From the NCBI GenBank assembly GCA_017853735.1, contig JAFMJA010000032.1, positions 1-16,322 on the forward strand: a DNA stretch of 16,322 nucleotides, given 5' to 3'. The notes beneath the pieces are model-generated. The model made no database searches and had not been told where the DNA came from. It worked only from the letters and a program-made list of their open reading frames with translations. The position numbers and the translations under genes were made by a program. Position 1 is the stretch's first letter, and the number at the start of each line of letters is the position of its first letter. Source of the stretch: Burkholderiaceae bacterium (GTDB lineage Bacteria > Pseudomonadota > Gammaproteobacteria > Burkholderiales > Burkholderiaceae_C). Shown piece by piece: positions 1 to 7,721 of the stretch.

Positions 1-1435
1 TTTCGATTTTTTCCAGCAATTGCACCGCACCAAAAAAAAGGGTGCCGTGCAGCCGGTAGGCCATTAAGTCCTTCTGATCGTGTGCAGTTGCCAGATCAGA
101 CGCGATGGCGATTGGTTCGGTACTTGACAAGCTGGAGATGCGATAGAGAAAGGTCAGGCAGGCCGCCAGAAGGCCCACCTGCACCGCAACCGTGAGATCG
201 ACCACCACGGTCAGTACGAATACCGACAGCAGGGTGATGCGGTATGGCAGGCGAAACTGCCGCAGTTTGGCAAACTCTCGCCATTCCCCCATGTTCCAGG
301 CGACAAATACCAGGATGACAGCCAGTGCCGCCATGGGAACATGGCTGGCCAGCGGTGCTGCCACCAGCATGATCAGCAGCAAGGCCGCGGCATGCACCAT
401 GCCAGCCACTGGGCTGGTGGCGCCGGATTTGATGTTGGTGACTGTGCGTGCAATGGTGCCGGTGGCTGGCATTCCCGCGAAGAACGGCAAAGTCAGATTG
501 GCAATGCCCTGGGCCATCAATTCCTGGTTGGGGTCATGACGATGCCCGGTCAGACCATCGGCAATCCGCGCACATAGCAGCGACTCGATTGCGCCCAGCA
601 TGGCCAAGGTAAACGCCGGCACCAGCAGCATGCGGGTATTTTGCCAACTGAATTCTGGCCACTGAAAGCTGGGCAATGTGGCTGGAATACCCCCAAAGCG
701 ACTGCCGATGGTCTCCACCGGCAAATGCAAGGCTTGGCTGACCAGGGTGGCAAAGAGCAAGGCCAGCACGGGCCCGGGCAGGCGGCTGATCTTGCCGGAA
801 AAGGGCAGGCTTGGGGCCAGGCGCGGGGCGCTCAAGTGCCACACCATCAGCACACCCAGCGTGCTGGCTGACAGCGCCAGCGCGCTGGGATTCAAACTGC
901 CCAGGTGCGCACCCAGAGTGCTCATCAGGCCAAAGAAATCCGCCGGCAAGGCAGACACCCGCAGGCCCAGCAAGTCCTTGAGTTGGGAGAGGATGATCAA
1001 CAGGGCAATGCCATTGGTGAAGCCGATCACCACTGGAATCGGGATAAACCGGATCAAGGTGCCGAGCCGGAAAACACCCATCAGAAACAGCATGCCTCCG
1101 GACAGGGCAGTGGCAACCAAGAGGTTGGCCAGGCCGTAGCGTTCCACGATGCCATAAACCACCACAATGAAGGCGCCGGCCGGACCGCCGATTTGCACCC
1201 GGCTACCGCCCAGCGCTGCAATCAGAAAGCCGCCGATGATGGCGGTGATCAGCCCAGCTTCGGGCTTGAGCCCCGAGGCGATCGCAAACGCCATGGCCAG
1301 CGGCAAGGCCACCACCCCAACCGTCAGGCCAGCGGCGAAGTCCTTGAACAGGCGCTCCTGGTTGTAGTCGCGCAAGGCCTCGAACAGTTGCGGCCGAAAC
1401 AGACGATGCTGGTTCTGATCAGGCTGCGGCGGCAT
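1..1435 (-). CDS. SulP family inorganic anion transporter (partial, C-terminus off the left edge)
   Basis: The reverse strand reads without interruption from an ATG at 1435 to the window edge, giving 478 residues. It is a polytopic inner-membrane protein of the SulP (SLC26-like) family, which moves sulfate, bicarbonate or dicarboxylates, usually with Na+ or H+. Visible family signs are an N-terminal FKDFAAGLTVGVVALPLAMA segment, a GGPAGAF loop, the GHRHDPNQELMAQGIANL stretch and then ATGTIARTVTNIKSGATSPV. The last visible residues (YRLHGTLFFGAVQLLEKIE) look like the first strand of the cytoplasmic STAS domain, so roughly the last 70 to 100 residues are missing. The start lies 24 bases after the metG stop on the same strand, so transcription from metG is possible. 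No clear Shine-Dalgarno sequence precedes it; a TTG three codons upstream is the only nearby alternative before an in-frame TAG. The substrate cannot be told from sequence. Confidence 0.93.
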   Translation of the reverse strand, partial: MPPQPDQNQHRLFRPQLFEALRDYNQERLFKDFAAGLTVGVVALPLAMAFAIASGLKPEAGLITAIIGGFLIAALGGSRVQIGGPAGAFIVVVYGIVERYGLANLLVATALSGGMLFLMGVFRLGTLIRFIPIPVVIGFTNGIALLIILSQLKDLLGLRVSALPADFFGLMSTLGAHLGSLNPSALALSASTLGVLMVWHLSAPRLAPSLPFSGKISRLPGPVLALLFATLVSQALHLPVETIGSRFGGIPATLPSFQWPEFSWQNTRMLLVPAFTLAMLGAIESLLCARIADGLTGHRHDPNQELMAQGIANLTLPFFAGMPATGTIARTVTNIKSGATSPVAGMVHAAALLLIMLVAAPLASHVPMAALAVILVFVAWNMGEWREFAKLRQFRLPYRITLLSVFVLTVVVDLTVAVQVGLLAACLTFLYRISSLSSTEPIAIASDLATAHDQKDLMAYRLHGTLFFGAVQLLEKIE

Positions 1436-1459
1436 TACCGGCAAGAGTGTCAGCTACGG

Positions 1460-3508
1460 TCAATGCACCCGCATGCCAGGCAGGGCGCCAGGCCAGGGTT
1501 CGAGGATATGGATGCCAGGGCTGGTTTTGTCGTCGGCGTGACTGGCTGCCAGCACCATGCCCTCGGAGATGCCAAATTTCATCTTGCGCGGTGCCAGGTT
1601 GGCCACCATCACGGTCAGCTTGCCCACCAGATCCTGGGGCTGGTACATGCTGGCGATGCCACTGAAAACATTGCGGGTTTTGCCCTCGCCCACATCCAGG
1701 GTCAGGCGCAACAGCTTGGTTGATCCATCCACCGCCTCGCAATCGACGATCTTGGCGATGCGCAGGTCGATCTTGCCGAATTCATCAATGCTGATCGTCT
1801 CGGCAATCGCTTCGCCGCCGGGCAGGACGACTGGCGCGGCGGGTTCTGCCGGTGGCTCGAACAAGGCATCCAGAAGCTTGGGGTCCACCCGCTGCATCAG
1901 GTGCTGGTAAGCGCCGATGGCATGACCGGCGCCAAGTGACACTTGCGCATCGGACCAAGCCATGGGCTGAATTTTCAAAAAGGACTCCACCTGCGCGGCC
2001 AGCGCGGGCAACACCGGCTTCAAGTAAAGAGTGAGCAGGCGGAACGCCTCGATGCACACTGTGCAGACATCATGCAGCCGGTTGTCCATGCCGGCCTGCT
2101 TGGCCAGTTCCCAGGGCTTGTTCTGGTCGACGTATTCGTTCACGCGGTCGGCCAGCAGCATCACCTCGCGCAGTGCCTTGCCGTACTCGCGCTCGCCCAG
2201 CAACTCGGCCACCTGCGGCGCAGCGGCACGCAGGTGCTCGATCACCGCATCCCCATCGGGCGAGATCGTGCCCAGCTTGCCGTCAAAGCGTTTGGCAATA
2301 AAGCCGGCCGAGCGCGAGGCAATGTTGACGTACTTTCCGATCAGGTCGGCATTGACCCGGGCCACAAAATCGTCGGGATTGAAGTCCACATCTTCCACCC
2401 GGCTGTTGAGCTTGGCGGCAATGTAATAACGCAGCCACTCGGGGTTCATGCCGATGGCCAGGTATTTGAGCGGGTCGATGCCGGTGCCCCGGCTCTTGCT
2501 CATTTTCTCGCCGCTGACGGTGATGAAGCCGTGCACAAACACATTGGTCGGCGTCTTGCGGCCACTGAAATGCAGCATGGCTGGCCAGAACAGGGTATGG
2601 AAGTAGGTGATGTCCTTGCCAATGAAGTGGTACTGCTCCACCGCCGGGTCGGCAATGTAGCGCTCGTAATCCACCCCGATCTTGTCCAGATGGTTTTTCA
2701 GCGAAGCCAGGTAGCCTACCGGCGCATCCAGCCAGACGTAAAAATATTTGCCCGGCGCATCCGGTATCTCGATGCCGAAATAGGGGGCGTCGCGGCTGAT
2801 GTCCCAGTCGCCCAGGCCGCCCTGGCCGTGCTCATCCTTGGCAAACCATTCGCGCACTTTGTTGGCAATTTCGTTTTGCAGTTTGCCGTCCTGCGTCCAG
2901 TTCTGCAGAAATTCAATACAGCGCGGATCGGACAACCTGAAGAAAAAATGCTCAGACTGCTTGAGCACCGGGGTGGCGCCTGACAGTGCAGAGTAGGGAT
3001 GCTTCAATTCTGTGGGGCTGTAGACCGCGCCGCAGGATTCGCAGCTGTCGCCATACTGGTCTTTGGCGCCGCATTTGGGACAATCGCCCTTGATAAAGCG
3101 GTCAGGCAGAAACATGTTCTTCTGCGGGTCGAAGAACTGTTCGATGGTCTTGCTGTTGATCAGCCCCTGCGCCTTGAGGTCGAGGTAGATCTGTCGGGCC
3201 AGAGCATGGTTTTCCGGGCTGTCGGTGGAGCTCCAGTTGTCAAAGCGGATCAAAAACCCATCCAGATACTGTTGCCGGCCAGCAGCAATATCTGCCACAA
3301 ACTGTTGCGGGGTTTTGCCCGCCTTTTCAGCCGCAATCATGATCGGTGCCCCGTGGGCATCATCCGCCCCGACGAAATGCACCTGGTGACCCAGCATGCG
3401 CTGCAGGCGCACCCAGATATCGGCCTGGATGTATTCCATGATGTGGCCGATATGGAAATTGCCATTGGCGTAGGGCAGGGCGGTGGTGACAAAAAGCTGG
3501 CGGGTCAT
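1460..3508 (-). CDS. metG: Methionyl-tRNA synthetase
   Basis: This 682-residue class I aminoacyl-tRNA synthetase charges tRNA-Met with methionine, using ATP, in the cytoplasm. The HIGH motif is at residues 19-22 and the KMSKS motif at 335-339. A connective-peptide zinc knuckle has C143, C146, C156 and C159. From about residue 572 to the end there is an EMAP-II/Arc1-like tRNA-binding domain, which in other bacterial MetRS proteins also supports dimerisation. Length and domain order match the long, zinc-containing E. coli-type enzyme. It is transcribed away from apbC/mrp, with which it shares a 172-base gap, and the SulP transporter follows it closely on the same strand. No key residue seems to be missing. 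Identification is secure. Confidence 0.98.
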   Translation of the reverse strand: MTRQLFVTTALPYANGNFHIGHIMEYIQADIWVRLQRMLGHQVHFVGADDAHGAPIMIAAEKAGKTPQQFVADIAAGRQQYLDGFLIRFDNWSSTDSPENHALARQIYLDLKAQGLINSKTIEQFFDPQKNMFLPDRFIKGDCPKCGAKDQYGDSCESCGAVYSPTELKHPYSALSGATPVLKQSEHFFFRLSDPRCIEFLQNWTQDGKLQNEIANKVREWFAKDEHGQGGLGDWDISRDAPYFGIEIPDAPGKYFYVWLDAPVGYLASLKNHLDKIGVDYERYIADPAVEQYHFIGKDITYFHTLFWPAMLHFSGRKTPTNVFVHGFITVSGEKMSKSRGTGIDPLKYLAIGMNPEWLRYYIAAKLNSRVEDVDFNPDDFVARVNADLIGKYVNIASRSAGFIAKRFDGKLGTISPDGDAVIEHLRAAAPQVAELLGEREYGKALREVMLLADRVNEYVDQNKPWELAKQAGMDNRLHDVCTVCIEAFRLLTLYLKPVLPALAAQVESFLKIQPMAWSDAQVSLGAGHAIGAYQHLMQRVDPKLLDALFEPPAEPAAPVVLPGGEAIAETISIDEFGKIDLRIAKIVDCEAVDGSTKLLRLTLDVGEGKTRNVFSGIASMYQPQDLVGKLTVMVANLAPRKMKFGISEGMVLAASHADDKTSPGIHILEPWPGALPGMRVH

Positions 3509-3535
3509 CAGGGATACTTTCAGAGCAAGCGAACG

Positions 3536-3541
3536 ATTTTA
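3536..3541 (-). promoter_or_regulatory. Possible -10 box for metG
   Basis: On the minus strand the hexamer TAAAAT matches the sigma-70 -10 consensus at five of six positions. It lies 28 bases upstream of the metG start codon, which would give a short leader of about 20 nucleotides. I could not find a convincing -35 box at the right distance, so this is a weak call. Confidence 0.3.
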
Positions 3542-3616
3542 TCGGTCTGTTGAGGCCATGCTGTAGTTGGGCAGTTCTATCTCCGGTGCCAGCAGAACAG
3601 CCCAAACCAGAGCGCA

Positions 3617-3639
3617 AGCCCCTTCGCGTGCTAAGGGCT
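3617..3639 (+). other. Hairpin in the metG-apbC intergenic region
   Basis: AGCCCCTT (3617-3624) can pair with AAGGGCT (3633-3639) around an 8-base loop, with one bulged C. It sits 41 bases upstream of the apbC start. It lacks a following T-run, so it does not look like an intrinsic terminator on either strand. It could be part of the apbC leader or chance. Confidence 0.35.
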
Positions 3640-3669
3640 GTGCGGCTTCGTTAGACTACGCGCTACTTT

Positions 3670-3674
3670 AGGAG
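3670..3674 (+). promoter_or_regulatory. Ribosome binding site of apbC
   Basis: AGGAG lies six bases before the ATG at 3681. It is a strong Shine-Dalgarno match and supports that start codon. Confidence 0.8.
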
Positions 3675-3680
3675 CAATTT

Positions 3681-4772
3681 ATGGCAGTGACAGAACAGGC
3701 AATTCTCCAGGCCCTGCAAGGCGTGGTCGATCCCAACACCGGCAAGGACTTTGTCTCGACCAAGGCAGTGCGTAACCTGGCGATCGCCGATGGAGATGTG
3801 TCATTTGATGTGGAGCTGGGCTACCCTGCCAAGAGCCAGATGCCGGAATTCCGCAAGGCTTTGGTGGCGGCGGCCAAAAGCGTGGCCGGCGTCAGCAATG
3901 TCTCGATCAATATGAGCAGCAAGATCGTCGCCCATGCGGTCCAGCGTGGCGTGCAGTTGCTGCCGCAGGTGAAAAACATTGTGGCGGTGGCTTCAGGCAA
4001 GGGTGGCGTGGGCAAAAGCACCACCGCGGTCAACCTTGCCCTGGCCCTGGCAGCCGAGGGGGCCAGTGTGGGCATTCTGGATGCCGATATCTATGGACCC
4101 AGCCAACCCATGATGATGGGCATCGAGGGGCGGCCTGAGAGCGCCGACGGCCAGACCATGGAACCGCTGGAAAACTTTGGGGTCCAGGTGATGTCCATCG
4201 GCTTTTTGGTGGATCCGGATGAGGCCATGATTTGGCGCGGCCCCATGGCCACCCAGGCTCTGGAGCAACTGCTGCGTCAGACCAACTGGCGCGAGCTCGA
4301 TTACCTGATCGTGGACATGCCCCCGGGCACCGGTGATATCCAGCTCACCCTCGCCCAGCGTGTGCCCATGACCGGAGCGGTGGTGGTTACCACGCCTCAG
4401 GACATCGCGCTGATTGATGCCAAGAAGGGTGTCAAGATGTTCGAAAAAGTGGGTGTTCCCATGCTTGGGCTGGTGGAAAACATGGCGGTGCATGTTTGCA
4501 GCAACTGTGGCCATGTGGAGCATATTTTCGGCGCTGACGGCGGCAAGAAAATGGCCACTGAATATGGCATGCCCTACCTGGGCGCTTTGCCGCTGACCTT
4601 GCAAATCCGAGTCCAGGCCGATAGCGGGCGACCCACTGTGGTGGCCGAACCGGATAGCGATGTCGCTGCGATTTACCGTGCGGTGGCGCGCCAGGTGGCT
4701 GTGGCCATTGCGGCCAAGAACAAGGACTATTCCAACAAGTTTCCCAGCATCAAGATTTCCAAGGACACCTGA
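3681..4772 (+). CDS. apbC: Iron-sulfur cluster carrier ATPase (Mrp/ApbC family)
   Basis: This 363-residue soluble P-loop NTPase of the Mrp/NBP35 family is thought to hold an Fe-S cluster between subunits and deliver it to apo-proteins. Residues 1 to about 85 form the MIP18/DUF59-type N-terminal domain (ILQALQGVVDPNTGKDF). The deviant Walker A motif GKGGVGKS is at 106-113, followed by the switch region DADIYGPS (134-141). The bridging CxxC pair is C273 and C276 (HVCSNCGH), and DMPPGTGD is at 212-219. The fused DUF59 plus ATPase layout is usual in proteobacteria. Its neighbours include a formate dehydrogenase predicted to carry many Fe-S clusters, but a specific link is only inference. The AGGAG six bases upstream supports the start. 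The LysR gene begins 53 bases downstream on the same strand. Confidence 0.96.
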   Translation: MAVTEQAILQALQGVVDPNTGKDFVSTKAVRNLAIADGDVSFDVELGYPAKSQMPEFRKALVAAAKSVAGVSNVSINMSSKIVAHAVQRGVQLLPQVKNIVAVASGKGGVGKSTTAVNLALALAAEGASVGILDADIYGPSQPMMMGIEGRPESADGQTMEPLENFGVQVMSIGFLVDPDEAMIWRGPMATQALEQLLRQTNWRELDYLIVDMPPGTGDIQLTLAQRVPMTGAVVVTTPQDIALIDAKKGVKMFEKVGVPMLGLVENMAVHVCSNCGHVEHIFGADGGKKMATEYGMPYLGALPLTLQIRVQADSGRPTVVAEPDSDVAAIYRAVARQVAVAIAAKNKDYSNKFPSIKISKDT

Positions 4773-4825
4773 GTCTGCCCAAGGTGGACCAACCTACGGA
4801 CTAGTCCTGCCTTGAGCGCAAACCC

Positions 4826-5776
4826 ATGAACCTGCTGGTCTCCATGCGCTACCTGGTTGCGCTGGATGAGCATCGCCACTTTGCCCGTGCGGCCAATGCC
4901 TGTTGCGTGACCCAACCGGCCTTGTCCAATGCCATTCGTGCCCTGGAGGAAGATCTTGGCGTGCCAGTCGTGCGGCGCGCCCGTACCTTTGTGGGATTCA
5001 CCCCGGAGGGCGAGCGCTTGTTGCAAAGCGCACGGCGGATGCTGCGCGAGGAAGCCCTGCTCAAGCAGGACCTCAGCAACCCAGACGGCCAGCCGCAAGG
5101 GCGCCTGATCCTGGGTGTGGTGCCCTCGGCGGAGCCGATTGCCGCGCGCTTTGTCGCCATGTTGCAGGCACGCCATGGCGGCATCACGCCGGTTGTGCGC
5201 TCCATGAGCTCGCAGGACATCGAATCAGGCTTGCAGGACCTCACCCTGGACCTGGGCCTGGGTTTTATTGAGCGGGTCCGGCATGGCGCCAGCAAGTTGC
5301 AGACGCTGCCCCAGTACACCGAGCACTATTTTCTGGTGCGAAAAGCCAGTCAGCCCGGCACGCAGGGCATGCGCTTTGGAGGCCCGATCAGCTGGCAGCA
5401 GGCCGCCAGGCTGGCCTTATGCCTGCAGACCCCTGAAATGCACAACCGGGCCATCATTGATGCAGCTTTTGTTAAGGCTCAGGCCAGTGTGCGTCCGGCC
5501 ATGGAGACCAATTCCCTGCTGACCCTGGTACTGGGCGCCCTCAGCGGCGAGGTTTGTGCGGTCATGCCGGGCGCCCTGGTCGGGGTGGTGCGGGCCTTTG
5601 CAGACCTTGAGGCCCAGGCCCTGAGCGGGCCAGAAGTCAGCACCCTCATGGGGTTCATGGTACAGACCGAGGCCAGGCACTCGCGGCCATTGCAGGCTGC
5701 GCTGAGCCTGGCCGCCGATGCAGACTGGCTGGGTGTGGCTGCTGCCCACAGCGGAATTTTGCAATCTGATAATTAA
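4826..5776 (+). CDS. LysR-type transcriptional regulator, probable regulator of the formate dehydrogenase genes
   Basis: This 316-residue protein has an N-terminal winged helix-turn-helix at about residues 5-62; HFARAANACCVTQPALSNAI includes the recognition helix. A linker helix follows, and from about residue 90 there is a LysR substrate-binding domain (GRLILGVVPSAEPI onward). Family members bind a T-N11-A type palindrome and respond to a small-molecule effector. It sits just upstream of, and co-directional with, the formate dehydrogenase operon, with a perfect inverted repeat in the 118-base gap between them. In Cupriavidus a LysR protein (FdsR) is associated with the fds formate dehydrogenase genes, so a similar role is likely here. 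This rests on position, not on a recognised FdsR signature. The Shine-Dalgarno sequence is weak. Read-through from apbC is possible. Confidence 0.88.
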   Translation: MNLLVSMRYLVALDEHRHFARAANACCVTQPALSNAIRALEEDLGVPVVRRARTFVGFTPEGERLLQSARRMLREEALLKQDLSNPDGQPQGRLILGVVPSAEPIAARFVAMLQARHGGITPVVRSMSSQDIESGLQDLTLDLGLGFIERVRHGASKLQTLPQYTEHYFLVRKASQPGTQGMRFGGPISWQQAARLALCLQTPEMHNRAIIDAAFVKAQASVRPAMETNSLLTLVLGALSGEVCAVMPGALVGVVRAFADLEAQALSGPEVSTLMGFMVQTEARHSRPLQAALSLAADADWLGVAAAHSGILQSDN

Positions 5777-5796
5777 AACTGTAAATTTTCGGTAAT

Positions 5797-5817
5797 TTCA
5801 TTCAACGATTGAATGAA
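5797..5817. promoter_or_regulatory. Perfect 21-base inverted repeat, candidate LysR operator
   Basis: Arms TTCATTCAA (5797-5805) and TTGAATGAA (5809-5817) are exact reverse complements around CGA. The core contains the ATTCA...TGAAT form with T-N11-A spacing typical of LysR-family sites. It lies between the LysR gene and the formate dehydrogenase genes, about 78 bases before the start codon of the first one. An AT-rich stretch precedes it. Without a T-run after it, it is not a terminator for the LysR gene. Confidence 0.65.
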
Positions 5818-5830
5818 TACATGTTCCAAT

Positions 5831-5839
5831 TCAATTTGA
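5831..5839. promoter_or_regulatory. Second short inverted repeat, possible activation half-sites
   Basis: TCAA and TTGA around a single T repeat the inner sequence of the larger palindrome. Its centre is 28 bases further downstream. LysR regulators often use a strong recognition site plus a weaker activation site near the promoter, and this arrangement would fit, but a 9-base match can arise by chance. Confidence 0.3.
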
Positions 5840-5883
5840 CCCAGGACTGCAGCTACTTCACACTGCGGCGTTTGGTTTGAATC

Positions 5884-5888
5884 AAGGA
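5884..5888 (+). promoter_or_regulatory. Ribosome binding site that sets the start of the formate dehydrogenase beta gene
   Basis: AAGGA lies six bases before the ATG at 5895. An in-frame TTG at 5877 would extend the protein by six residues, but that codon has no ribosome binding site and would put the AAGGA inside the gene. Confidence 0.75.
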
Positions 5889-5894
5889 AACTCT

Positions 5895-7721
5895 ATGAAC
5901 CAGCTTGGCCATCAGGGCGAAGTTCAGGCGGTGGCAGTGGCCAGCGTTGCCGACATGCGCGAACGCATCCGCCGCAAAAGCAAGCTCAAGGGGCGTCAGC
6001 CGGACGAACAATCACTGGCCGAGGTGGTTCAGCTGATCGGGCCACGGCCACACAATGGTCATCGGCGCGACCTGCTCATTGAGCACCTGCATAAGCTCAA
6101 CGATGCATACCGTTGCCTGCACGATCGTCACTTGGTTGCCCTGGCCCGCGAAATGAACCTGCCGATGACCGAGGTCTACGAGGTGGCCACTTTCTACCAT
6201 CACTTTGAGGTGTTGCGTGGTGATCAGCAGGCGAGCAAGCTCACTGTGCGGGTCTGCGATGGTCTGAGCTGCGAGATGGCGGGCGCACAAAGCCTGATGA
6301 GCAAGCTCAAAACCGCCCTGGGTGGCAACCCTGCCAAGGTGCGGGTGATCAGCGCACCTTGCGTGGGCCGCTGTGAACAGGCCCCGGTGGCCGTGGTGCA
6401 CCAGAACCCTGTCTTGCGCGCCACGCCCGAGCGCGTGGCCGAAGTGGTGAAGTCAGGTGCGACCGGGCATCCCAAATCGAGCAGCAAATCTTCCTTTGAG
6501 CCGGCTGCCCTGGCCTTGAAATCGGTTTCACCCGCACCAAGCCAGCAGCAGGTCTCGCCCGACTTTGTCGGCTATGAGTCTTACAGGAGCCAGGGGGGCT
6601 ACCAGATCATTGCCCAGCTTCTAAGCGGTGAGCAGCCCCTGGAGCCGATCATCAAGGCCATGGAGGACTCTGGCCTGCGCGGCTTGGGTGGCGCGGGTTT
6701 TCCGGCCGGGCGCAAATGGCGAATTGTGCGCGAGCAGCCTGCACCACGGGTGATGGCGGTCAACATCGATGAGGGTGAGCCTGGTACCTTCAAGGACCGA
6801 ACCTATCTGGAGCGCGACCCGCATCGCTTTCTGGAGGGCATGCTGGTGGCCGCCTACGCAGTGGGGGTGGGGGCCTGTTACATCTACCTGCGCGACGAAT
6901 ACCACGGCGCGCGTGCCCTCCTCGAAGCTGAGCTGGCCAGGCTGCAGGCCGATCCGCCCTGCGCCCTGCCCGTGATCGAGCTGCGCCGGGGTGCTGGGGC
7001 CTATATCTGCGGCGAAGAGTCGGCCATGATTGAGAGCATCGAAGGCAAGCGCGGCGAACCGCGCATGCGCCCGCCTTACATCGCGCAAGTGGGTCTGTTC
7101 GGGCTGCCCACTCTGGAGCACAACTTTGAGACCTTGTACTGGGTGCGCGATATCGTGCAAAAGGGGCCACAATGGTTCAGTGGTTTTGGCGCCAATGGCC
7201 GCAAAGGCTTGCGTTCGTTCAGCGTGAGTGGGCGTGTCAAGAGCCCAGGCGTCAAGCTGGCACCTGCCGGCATCACCATTCGCGACCTGATCAAGGATTA
7301 CTGCGGCGGCATGCAGGACGGCCATGAGCTTTATGCCTACCTGCCAGGTGGCGCTTCGGGCGGCATCCTGCCCGCTAGCCTGGACCAGATCCCGCTCGAT
7401 TTCGACACCTTGCAGCCCTACGGCTGCTTCATCGGTTCGGCGGCGGTGATTGTGCTGAGCCAGCACGACAGCGCGGTGGGTGCTGCGCGCAACATGATGC
7501 ACTTCTTTGCCCATGAAAGCTGCGGCCAGTGCACGCCCTGTCGGGTAGGCACCGCCAAGGCAGCTTCTCTCATGGCTGCCAAGCAGTGGGACCAGGACAC
7601 CTTGGAGGATTTGTGCCAAGTCATGGCCGATGCCTCCATCTGCGGTCTGGGCCAGGCTGCTCCCAACCCGATCCGCTGTGTCCAGAAATATTTCCCCCAT
7701 GAAACGGGAGTCCAGCCATGA
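5895..7721 (+). CDS. NAD-dependent formate dehydrogenase beta subunit (fused NuoE-NuoF diaphorase)
   Basis: This 608-residue subunit passes electrons from the catalytic subunit to NAD+. Residues about 20-185 are a NuoE-like thioredoxin-fold domain with 2Fe-2S ligands C121, C126, C156 and C160. A Ser/Pro/Ala-rich linker spans about 188-222. From about 230 on there is a NuoF-like domain: the FMN/NADH loop GLRGLGGAGFPAGRKW at 260-275, GAGAYICGEES at 366-376, and 4Fe-4S ligands C543, C546, C549 and C583. The separate FdsG and FdsB chains of Cupriavidus and Rhodobacter are here one polypeptide. The same fusion is known in the beta subunit of the tungsten enzyme FDH1 of Methylorubrum extorquens. 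Its stop overlaps the alpha-subunit start by four bases, so the two are translationally coupled. Every expected cluster ligand is present. A bidirectional hydrogenase diaphorase is unlikely given the gene that follows. Confidence 0.93.
   Translation: MNQLGHQGEVQAVAVASVADMRERIRRKSKLKGRQPDEQSLAEVVQLIGPRPHNGHRRDLLIEHLHKLNDAYRCLHDRHLVALAREMNLPMTEVYEVATFYHHFEVLRGDQQASKLTVRVCDGLSCEMAGAQSLMSKLKTALGGNPAKVRVISAPCVGRCEQAPVAVVHQNPVLRATPERVAEVVKSGATGHPKSSSKSSFEPAALALKSVSPAPSQQQVSPDFVGYESYRSQGGYQIIAQLLSGEQPLEPIIKAMEDSGLRGLGGAGFPAGRKWRIVREQPAPRVMAVNIDEGEPGTFKDRTYLERDPHRFLEGMLVAAYAVGVGACYIYLRDEYHGARALLEAELARLQADPPCALPVIELRRGAGAYICGEESAMIESIEGKRGEPRMRPPYIAQVGLFGLPTLEHNFETLYWVRDIVQKGPQWFSGFGANGRKGLRSFSVSGRVKSPGVKLAPAGITIRDLIKDYCGGMQDGHELYAYLPGGASGGILPASLDQIPLDFDTLQPYGCFIGSAAVIVLSQHDSAVGAARNMMHFFAHESCGQCTPCRVGTAKAASLMAAKQWDQDTLEDLCQVMADASICGLGQAAPNPIRCVQKYFPHETGVQP
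7706..7710 (+). promoter_or_regulatory. Ribosome binding site of the formate dehydrogenase alpha gene
   Basis: GGGAG lies seven bases before the ATG at 7718, inside the end of the beta-subunit gene. It supports coupled translation across the ATGA overlap. Confidence 0.6.

Noticed and set aside
905..1723. Plus-strand open frame spanning the SulP-metG junction
   Set aside because: It is rich in Gln, His and Gly and antisense to two clear genes, which is a typical shadow frame.
1943..2983. Long plus-strand open frame opposite metG
   Set aside because: It is antisense to conserved MetRS coding sequence and has no recognisable domain or ribosome binding site. High-GC codon bias routinely opens such frames.
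4798..4807. Ten-base palindrome GGACTAGTCC before the LysR gene
   Set aside because: It is short, has no T-run and does not resemble the palindrome downstream of the gene, so it may be chance.
5836..5864. TTGACC as a -35 box for the formate dehydrogenase operon
   Set aside because: No acceptable -10 hexamer occurs 16 to 18 bases downstream.
5877..5894. Six-residue N-terminal extension of the formate dehydrogenase beta gene from TTG 5877
   Set aside because: The AAGGA before ATG 5895 is the better signal, and TTG 5877 has none.
6621..7700. Long minus-strand open frame opposite the formate dehydrogenase beta gene
   Set aside because: It lies opposite intact NuoF motifs and shows no domain features.
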